This document shows, piece by piece, positions 58,558 through 64,000 of a DNA stretch of 64,000 nt. Position 1 is the first letter of the stretch; every line of letters starts with the position of its first letter. Source of the DNA: Kribbella capetownensis (GTDB lineage Bacteria > Actinomycetota > Actinomycetes > Propionibacteriales > Kribbellaceae); assembly GCF_004331485.1 (NCBI RefSeq), contig NZ_SJKD01000010.1:186001-250000 (forward strand), in the 5' to 3' direction. The position numbers were made by a program, and so were the translations under genes. The notes beneath the pieces were generated by a model. That model was not told the DNA's origin, did not search any database, and saw nothing but the letters and a program-made list of their open reading frames with translations.

Positions 58558-59802
58558 CTAGGCCGGCGAAGTCGTCGTACGCCGGTAGCCGATGGCCGCG
58601 CCGAGCGCCACGGCAGTCCCGAGGGCACCCGCGATCGCTACCACCGACGCGGGGTGCCACCGGTCTGCCGCGGCGCCGGCGGCCAGTACGCCGACCCCCT
58701 GCGACACGATGAGCGCAGTGCGGGCCAAGCCGAAGGCCTGGCCCCGCTGCGCGTCCGGCACGGTCAGCACGAACGACGCGTTCGCGGCGAGTTGGTACGA
58801 CGAGCACAGTCCTGAGACCGCCCACAGGGCGACCGTCACCCAGAGTCCAGGGTGGATCAGACAGGCGATCAGTGGGAGGCACGACCCGACGGCCAGGGGT
58901 CCCATCAGGGCCAATCGACGTGCAGGAGCGAGCCGGGTCAGGAGCAGCATGCCGACCATTTGGCCGGCTGGGTTCGCGGCGAGCAGCAGGCCGACCGCGA
59001 GTGGCCCTCCGCCGACGACCGCGGCGTACGGCGCGGCGAGGCCTTCGACGCTCACGTAGAAGCCGGCCACACAGGCGAGCGCGATCAGATAGCGCAACCG
59101 TCGATCGCCCCAGACCAGGCGAGCCCCGGCCGACAACGAGCCCCACCAGCTGATTCGGTCGGCCGAGCTGGTGGCCGTAGGCAACGGACGGTCCCGGACG
59201 CCGAGCCGGACCAGCACCGCGGAGAGCAGGAACGTGGCCGCATCGAGGGCGAGCGCCTGGCTCGTCCCGAAGGCAGCCACCAAGGTGCCACCAGTCACGA
59301 AACCGGCCAACTGTGCGGCCTGCGCGGTCACATTCGACACCGAACTCGCCAGCACATAGGTGTCGCCGCTCAGGATGTCCGGCAGCATGGCGGCCCGGGC
59401 CGACTGGAATGGTGCCGCCAGCAACTGAACCGCGACCAGCAGCACGCACAGCAGCCAGATCGGCGCGCCAGGAATCGCCATCAACGCCACCAGCGCCGCT
59501 CGCGTGAGATCGCACCACACCATCACCCGACGCCGTGGGAACCTGTCCGCAAGCCACGACAGCAGCGGGCCGGCGGCGATGTCTGGCAGGAACGTCAGCG
59601 CGTACGTGACGGCAGACAGACCGGCCGACCCCGTCCGGTCGAACACGAGCACCGCGAGCGCGACCCGAGCCAACTGATCGCCGATCACCGACCCGAGTTG
59701 GGCGCCCCACAGCCACCGGAACTCCGTGACGGCGAACACCTCGCCGTACGTCGCGGGTCTGTCCGCCGGATCAGGACGCGCGGACTCGGCGGGGCGGGTC
59801 AT
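58558..59802 (-). CDS. MFS transporter (MFS_3/enterobactin-exporter-like)
   Basis: A 414-residue twelve-helix major facilitator. The loop between helices 2 and 3 has the MFS signature (GPLLSWLADRFPRRRVMVW), and residues 20-60 (FRWLWGAQLGSVIGDQLARVAL) fit the MFS_3 subfamily, which exports drugs or siderophores. No regulator or partner gene is adjacent. Confidence 0.87.
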   Translation of the reverse strand: MTRPAESARPDPADRPATYGEVFAVTEFRWLWGAQLGSVIGDQLARVALAVLVFDRTGSAGLSAVTYALTFLPDIAAGPLLSWLADRFPRRRVMVWCDLTRAALVALMAIPGAPIWLLCVLLVAVQLLAAPFQSARAAMLPDILSGDTYVLASSVSNVTAQAAQLAGFVTGGTLVAAFGTSQALALDAATFLLSAVLVRLGVRDRPLPTATSSADRISWWGSLSAGARLVWGDRRLRYLIALACVAGFYVSVEGLAAPYAAVVGGGPLAVGLLLAANPAGQMVGMLLLTRLAPARRLALMGPLAVGSCLPLIACLIHPGLWVTVALWAVSGLCSSYQLAANASFVLTVPDAQRGQAFGLARTALIVSQGVGVLAAGAAADRWHPASVVAIAGALGTAVALGAAIGYRRTTTSPA

Positions 59803-59923
59803 GGGAACGAAGTTACCCCGCGACCGAGCCTTTCACTCAACGTCACCAGGTGCGCCGAGGTGATGCTTCTGGCCCGGCGGCGGAGGTATGGTGCCTGGAA
59901 ATTAACGGGGAAGGTGGTCAGAA

Positions 59924-60079
59924 ATGACTGCTGACAATGCACGGCACCGACGATCAAAACGTCATCCATTCATTCAGCGCCTGACGCTGCGATGGCATCG
60001 CGAGAGGCCTTCGGACCCACCACCACGCGACCATCCCAGGCCCAAGGAATCGTCCGAACCGGATTCCGCCCCATCCTGA
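59924..60079 (+). CDS. Small basic protein (51 aa), unrecognised
   Basis: A 51-codon frame (MTADNARHRRSKRHPFIQRL ... HRERPSDPPPRDHPRP) with an excellent ribosome site (GGGGAAGGTGG, eight bases before ATG). It is rich in Arg, His and Pro. TATGGT at 59887-59892 could be a -10 box. No family is recognised. It is the only candidate gene in the gap 59803-60117. Confidence 0.45.
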   Translation: MTADNARHRRSKRHPFIQRLTLRWHRERPSDPPPRDHPRPKESSEPDSAPS

Positions 60080-60117
60080 CGGACAGCACATTCAGCCACC
60101 CACGTCTGGGGCATCGC

Positions 60118-60849
60118 CTAGCTTTTGTCTGGCACGAGGACGATCGCTGCTTCGGAGATGCCGGCCTCGAGCGCCTGGTGGGCTTGGGTGACCTTGGACA
60201 GTGGGTAGGTGCGGATGGAGCGGGTGCCGAAGACGCCGTCGCGCCAGGCACGGAACAAGTCCTCGCTGGCTTGGAGGAGGGTGGCCCGGTCCGGGAGGTG
60301 GTCGCTGGTGCTCGACCTGGTGACTCGAATTCGCCGACTCTCCGGCGCGGTGGCGTCGAGGTCGGGCGCGCCGGAGGCGGTGCCGATGAGGTCGAGTGTT
60401 CCGCCGTCGCGGAGGACCGCTACGACTTCCTCGAAGGTCGCGCGACCGACGAGGTCATAGACAACGTCGGCACCGGCGCCCGCTGCGGCGACCTCCTTGG
60501 CGAGTCGGCCGGTGCCCGCAACCACAACGTGCTTCAGACCGAGAGCCTGCGCGGCCCCGACTCGCTCGACGCTGGCAACAGGTGTGATGACCGTTGCGCC
60601 GAGGTGCTGAGCCCACGGTGCGAGGAGTGAGCCGACCCGGTCGCCGACCGAGATCGAGTCCACGCCGGCGCCGACCGCGTCGACCACGCCCGCACCTTCA
60701 CCGCCGATGACCGCCGGAAACGTCGGCAGGGGAAAGGCGCCGTTCCGGAAATAGGTGTCCACGAAGGTCACCCCGATGGCCTGCTGCCGGATCCGGACCT
60801 GGCCGGCGCCGGGCTCGGCGACTTCCTCCGACTCATACTGCAGAAGCGG
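60118..60849 (-). pseudogene. Quinone-oxidoreductase gene with lost start and internal deletion
   Basis: The frame encodes most of a zinc-free MDR oxidoreductase: LQYESEEVAEPGAGQVRIRQ, FRNGAFPLPTFPAVIGGEGAGVV, then GDRVGSLLAPWAQHLGATVI, ADVVYDLVGRATFEEVV and a normal C-terminus to the stop. About 65-70 residues expected between GDRV and the WAQHLGATVI helix, including the AGGVG nucleotide motif, are missing in frame. The N-terminal 10-15 residues are also absent and no start codon fits. The product could not bind NADPH normally. Confidence 0.6.
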
Positions 60850-60926
60850 GACCTGGGCAACAGCACCGTCGGCGACGCGGCGATCGCCGTCGTACGCCGG
60901 AACAGTCTCGAAGTGCAGGGCGGAGG

Positions 60927-61150
60927 GACTGGGACCTCTTCGACGAACTGTGGTCCGACGACTTCGTCGACCACACGCCACAGCCGGGCGCCGGCGCCGA
61001 CAAGGCCGGTGTAAAGGGGCTCTACCGGGGGATCCGGGCGGCGTTCCCGGACTTCTCTCCCGAGATCCACTGGCAGGTTGCCGCCGACAACCTTGTCACC
61101 ACCCACAAGACGTACCACGGCACCCATCGGGGCGCCGTACGGCGGTTCGG
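60927..61150 (+). pseudogene. Ester-cyclase (SnoaL-like) fragment, truncated at both ends
   Basis: About 70 codons encode the middle of an ester-cyclase/SnoaL-like protein (RDWDLFDELWSDDFVDHTPQPG, GLYRGIRAAFPDFSPEI, HKTYHGTHRG). The usual first 20 residues and last 40 are missing. It begins where the truncated oxidoreductase relic ends, as if one deletion or recombination removed the starts of both genes. It then runs into the end of the convergent Sap-family gene. Confidence 0.55.
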
Positions 61151-61154
61151 AGCG

Positions 61155-61823
61155 TCAGCGGAACAGGTCGAGGCCCTGGCCGATCAAGACCGCGGACAGG
61201 ACGGCCAGGAGGACGACGAGGATCGTGTTCAGGTTGGCCAGAAGCCATTGCTCCAGGGAGGACAGGGCTGGGGCGGATCTCCTCGGGCCGGCGATGATGA
61301 CCGCCAGCAGTGGGAGGAGGACGGTCAGGGACGCGGCGACGACGAAGAGCGCGGCGGCGGCGAATTGCTCGCCGACGGTGAGAGGGGAGCCGCCGATCTG
61401 GGTGCCGGCGCCGATGACGAGGGGGAGGTTCTTGACGTTCGCGAGGGCCGCTCCGGCGCCGGTCAGCAGGAGAGCAGGCCCGGAGAGGGTCGTGATCTTG
61501 TCGACGATGGCGGGACGCGGCGGCGGCTCACCGGGTCGCGGGCGTTTGCGCCAGTAGCGGACCGCCAGGACTGCGAACACCACACCGATCGCGAGTTCGA
61601 CGATGTCCACGCCGTCCCGCGCGCCCTCGCTGCCCTCCTCGGCGACCGCATCCGTCAGCACCACCACGAGCCCGGTCGCGATCGCGAGAGCCGCAGCCCA
61701 GCCCAGGAAGAAGCTCAGACCGGCCCGGATCGGTCCACTCGACAAGAGCACCAGCACGATGCAGATCATCGGCACTGGGCTCAGGGCGATCCCCATCGCC
61801 TGCGGCAGTACCGCGCCGACCAC
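61155..61823 (-). CDS. Sap/GAP-family membrane protein
   Basis: A six-helix membrane protein of about 222 residues of the Sap (sulfolipid-1-addressing protein)/GAP family: VLPQAMGIALSPVPMICIVLVL at the N-terminus and PPRPAIVDKITTLSGPALLL in the middle match the family. Mycobacterial members help to move lipids across the membrane; function here is unknown. Start choice is uncertain (GTG 61823, TTG 61832 or GTG 61838); a longer frame to 61898 is unlikely. Confidence 0.8.
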   Translation of the reverse strand: MVGAVLPQAMGIALSPVPMICIVLVLLSSGPIRAGLSFFLGWAAALAIATGLVVVLTDAVAEEGSEGARDGVDIVELAIGVVFAVLAVRYWRKRPRPGEPPPRPAIVDKITTLSGPALLLTGAGAALANVKNLPLVIGAGTQIGGSPLTVGEQFAAAALFVVAASLTVLLPLLAVIIAGPRRSAPALSSLEQWLLANLNTILVVLLAVLSAVLIGQGLDLFR

Positions 61824-61927
61824 CGGCCACAAAGTCACCACCCCCAATAGCGCTGGACCCAGGCACATCATGCCATCGCGAACGTTGACCAACCCCACGA
61901 CCGCGCGCCACTATCAAAGTCGTGCCG

Positions 61928-62092
61928 AGGTCGTGTCTGATGGTCCTGCGCCTACTGCGCGGCACTCGGCACGGCACCTCGCCGCACTGGCGCAAAGGCC
62001 ACGATGAACCACATCGAGGCCTTCGCTCCAGCACGCCGATGCACCGTACCGAGCACCTGCTCGCTACGGCACAGGACCATCAGACACGACCT
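61928..62092. repeat. Inverted repeat with perfect 21-bp arms around 123 bp
   Basis: The arms at 61928-61948 and 62072-62092 are exact reverse complements (left arm starts AGGTCGTGTCTGATGG). Beyond them the inner flanks keep partial symmetry for about 30 more bases (left CTCGGCACGG, right CCGTACCGAG). The right arm ends next to the ribosome site of the gene at 62105, so the leader RNA could fold into one long hairpin. It may be a small non-autonomous element or a regulatory leader. No target-site duplication is visible. Confidence 0.75.
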
Positions 62093-62104
62093 AGGGAGGC
62101 GGCG

Positions 62105-62614
62105 ATGAATCAAGGCCTGCTGAACTCGTTGACCGAGGCCGAGCGGCTGCTTGTGGCCGAGACGGAGCGGGACGCGTTGAAGAGCCTGGACGAGGACGAG
62201 CTCCTCGAGCTGCACCAGCGGATCCGGCGGGCTCGCACGAAGTACGTGAAGAACTATCGGCGTGGCGCGAGTGCGAGTGTGGCGAAGGTGGGCGGGCGGG
62301 GTCTGTCCTACCCGAAGAACCAGCGGGACCGTGACAAGGCGGAGCTGTTCGAGACGGTGCTGGCGCAGGTGAGCCGGGAAGTCGCGGCGGCTGCCAGGCG
62401 ATCGTCGATGGAACTGCGCAGCGAACGGCTCGAAGCGGCACGCGCGGCGAAGTCTGCTGCTCCGGCGGCACGCGCCGCCGCCCAGCCTGCGTCCGCCGCT
62501 CAACCCGAGTCGGTGGCTGCCAGACGGGCGACCAAGACCACGGGAGGGTTGAAGAAGGACGCGTCCACTCGTGCCGCCGGCGCCCGCCGGCAGGCCAAGC
62601 GCGACGCACGCTGA
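62105..62614 (+). CDS. Unrecognised Lys/Arg/Ala-rich protein (169 aa)
   Basis: A 169-residue protein: residues 1-60 form a predicted helical domain (LTEAERLLVAETERDALKSL, LLELHQRIRRARTKYVKNYRR); the rest is a long Ala/Lys/Arg-rich tail like those of histone-like or DNA-binding proteins of actinobacteria. DNA or RNA binding is a guess. AGGGAGG precedes ATG 62105. The leader contains the large inverted repeat. Confidence 0.72.
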   Translation: MNQGLLNSLTEAERLLVAETERDALKSLDEDELLELHQRIRRARTKYVKNYRRGASASVAKVGGRGLSYPKNQRDRDKAELFETVLAQVSREVAAAARRSSMELRSERLEAARAAKSAAPAARAAAQPASAAQPESVAARRATKTTGGLKKDASTRAAGARRQAKRDAR

Positions 62615-62721
62615 GGGCTCGAGACAGACAGACGTACGACCAGAAATCGCCCGAATCGGGTGATCCCAGCAGCCGCGGCATCGTGTCTGCTGGGTCGGGC
62701 GGCAGCCGGGAGGAGCGGGAG

Positions 62722-63555
62722 ATGCGCGGTGCGGACAGCGCGAGCGCTCGGCCGGTGCGCCGAGGCCGACTCGCCAGGGTCTTGCTCATCGGTGCTGCGC
62801 TGGTGACAGTCGGCCTGGCGTACGCCGTACTGGTGCCGAACGGCGCGATGGGCGCCGACGGAGCGCAGTCCCAGCAGATCGAGGAAGGCCAGAAGCTGTT
62901 CGCGGTCGGTTGCGCGAGCTGTCACGGCATCCATGCCGAGGGCGGGAGCGACGGCGAGGGCAACTTCACCGGCCCGTCGCTGATCGGCGTCGGCGCGGCC
63001 GCGGTGGACTTCCAGGTCAGCACGGGGCGGATGCCCGCGACCCAGCCCGGCGCCCAGATCCCGGCGAAGCCTCCGGTCTACACCGAGGAGGAGATCGCGG
63101 CGCTGGCGGCGTACGTCGCCTCTCTCGGCCCGGGACCCGCGATACCGCCGGAGCAGTACTACGACGTCAGCAACGCGACGCAGGAGGAAGTCACCCGCGG
63201 CGGTGAGCTGTTCCGGACCAACTGCACGGCGTGTCACAACTTCGCCGGCCGCGGTGGCGCGCTGCCGAACGGCAAGTACGCGCCGTCGCTGATGGAGACG
63301 TCACCCAGGAACCTCTACCAGGCGATGCTGACCGGCCCGCAGCAGATGCCGGTCTTCTCCGACGCGGTCCTCCTCCCCGAGGACAAGCGGGCCATCATCG
63401 CGTACGTCGTCAGCCTGCAGCAGCAGCGCGACCCGGGCGGCTTCGGCCTGGGACGGCTCGGACCGGTCTCCGAGGGCCTGTGGGGATGGCTGGTCGGAAT
63501 CGGCCTGCTGGTGGTCGTGGCTGTGTGGATCGGGGCGAAAGTTCCTCGCGCCTGA
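62722..63555 (+). CDS. Dihaem cytochrome c, QcrC-like, outside a bc1 operon
   Basis: A 277-residue protein: one N-terminal membrane helix (18-38), two class-I cytochrome c domains with CASCH (64-68) and CTACH (168-172), distal Met ligands probably in STGRMPA and GPQQMPVFS, and a C-terminal anchor helix (GLWGWLVGIGLLVVVAVWIG, 250-271). The layout is that of QcrC, the cytochrome cc subunit of the actinobacterial bc1-aa3 supercomplex. QcrA, QcrB and CtaE genes are not adjacent, so this is either a second copy or a gene moved from the usual cluster. GGGAGGAGCGGGAG precedes ATG 62722. Confidence 0.88.
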   Translation: MRGADSASARPVRRGRLARVLLIGAALVTVGLAYAVLVPNGAMGADGAQSQQIEEGQKLFAVGCASCHGIHAEGGSDGEGNFTGPSLIGVGAAAVDFQVSTGRMPATQPGAQIPAKPPVYTEEEIAALAAYVASLGPGPAIPPEQYYDVSNATQEEVTRGGELFRTNCTACHNFAGRGGALPNGKYAPSLMETSPRNLYQAMLTGPQQMPVFSDAVLLPEDKRAIIAYVVSLQQQRDPGGFGLGRLGPVSEGLWGWLVGIGLLVVVAVWIGAKVPRA

Positions 63556-63731
63556 GGTCCACCCGGTGCGCAGGCGAGCGATGCAAACGCTTGTGCGCGT
63601 CCAGAAACCGGACGACATGCGGCGCTCAGCATCTGCCGGAATCGTCGTAGACCGGTTAGTCTCGGTTTTTGGGAACGCAGGATCGAACAATCCAACTGCA
63701 GAGCCGCCCAGCCAGGGGGAGGGCGACGCGT

Positions 63732-64000
63732 GTGACGAGCCTGAAGCCCGACCGGGTGCACGAGCAGTCCCAGCACTCGGCATCGGGTCGCATCCCGCGG
63801 CCGCCGTTGACCCTGGTGGCCCGCGAGCGGTTGCACTCTGCCCTCGATCTCGGCGTACGGTCGCCGCTCACGATGCTGATCGCACCGGCCGGTACCGGCA
63901 AGACGGTGCTGCTGTCGGACTGGGTGGCGCGCCGCAGACGGTCGGGCCAGTCCGTGCTGTGGGTACCCGGGCAGGCGCCCGGTGCGCTCGCCGGAGCCCT
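63732..64000 (+). CDS. LuxR/MalT-type ATP-dependent regulator, 5' end only
   Basis: The first 90 codons of a large regulator: RIPRPPLTLVARERLHSAL, then a Walker A motif (IAPAGTGKTVLLSDW). This is the start of MalT/LuxR-type STAND ATPases, which end in a LuxR helix-turn-helix outside this window. GTG 63732 has GGGGGAGGG upstream. The gene continues past the window end. Confidence 0.85.
   Translation, partial: MTSLKPDRVHEQSQHSASGRIPRPPLTLVARERLHSALDLGVRSPLTMLIAPAGTGKTVLLSDWVARRRRSGQSVLWVPGQAPGALAGA

Noticed and set aside
56949..58712. Plus-strand open frame (587 codons) over the GGDEF gene
   Set aside because: Antisense to a protein with a GGEEF site and membrane helices; no motif of its own.
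63570..63615. GC-rich imperfect stem after the cytochrome c gene
   Set aside because: GCGCAGGCGAGCG and CGCTTGTGCGC pair only with bulges and no T-run follows; not strong enough to call a terminator.
1..64000. tRNA or rRNA genes, CRISPR array, integrase, transposase, phage genes
   Set aside because: I looked for these and saw none; the relics and repeats found do not include any recognisable mobile-element gene.

Overview
The window is high-GC actinobacterial chromosome with dense genes on both strands, many ATGA or GTGA start/stop overlaps, GTG and TTG starts, an actinobacterial ECF sigma factor repertoire, and carbohydrate ABC transporters without their own ATPase. Gene content and codon habit suggest a soil member of the Propionibacteriales such as Kribbella. 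That genus is an inference; there is no rRNA gene to test it. I saw no tRNA, rRNA, CRISPR array, intact insertion sequence or phage module.

Layout. 0-7.3 kb: two tandem DksA/TraR zinc-finger proteins, a relic of a TDT-family transporter, a DUF2255 protein, a SigE-type sigma factor with a membrane partner, then a purine deaminase, a GntR regulator and a methyltransferase linked by a shared palindromic operator, and a Glu/Leu-type dehydrogenase. 7.4-13.8 kb: an ECF/anti-sigma island with a CopC-CopD fusion protein, a membrane cytochrome b, a lipoprotein, two ECF sigma factors and three zinc-finger anti-sigma factors, two of them paralogues on either side of the CopC-CopD gene. 13.9-22.2 kb: a secreted FN3 protein, a secreted GH43 glycosidase, a membrane protein, a frameshifted VOC protein, a TetR/membrane-protein pair with matching operators, and a two-component system. 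22.2-33.7 kb: small soluble enzymes and regulators (DUF1905-GNAT fusion, ArsR-SRPBCC-DHFR-like operon, GNAT proteins, DUF427, YciI-ECF42 pair, serine hydrolase) mixed with several broken genes. Four copies of one palindrome precede genes in 25.5-27.0 kb. 33.9-40.7 kb: a second two-component system, DUF167, a TetR regulator, a TIGR02960-type sigma factor, an oxidoreductase and an AraC regulator.

40.7-56.9 kb is the main metabolic block. A CehA/McbA-type metallohydrolase with a small partner gene diverges from an operon of amidohydrolase, FAD oxidoreductase, solute-binding lipoprotein and two permeases; no known pathway in this set is obvious to me. It is followed on the minus strand by an amino-sugar operon: ROK regulator, binding protein, two permeases, GH3 hexosaminidase, NagA, and then a DeoR regulator. 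Neither transporter has an ATPase gene, so both probably use a shared MsiK-type ATPase encoded elsewhere.

57.0-64.0 kb: a membrane diguanylate cyclase, an MFS transporter, a degraded zone (an oxidoreductase with an internal deletion, a truncated ester-cyclase relic, a short basic ORF, and a long inverted repeat), a Sap/GAP-family membrane protein, a stand-alone QcrC-like dihaem cytochrome c, and the start of a MalT-type LuxR regulator cut by the window end. Five sigma factors, two two-component systems and about eight broken genes in 64 kb mark this as an accessory, regulator-rich region.
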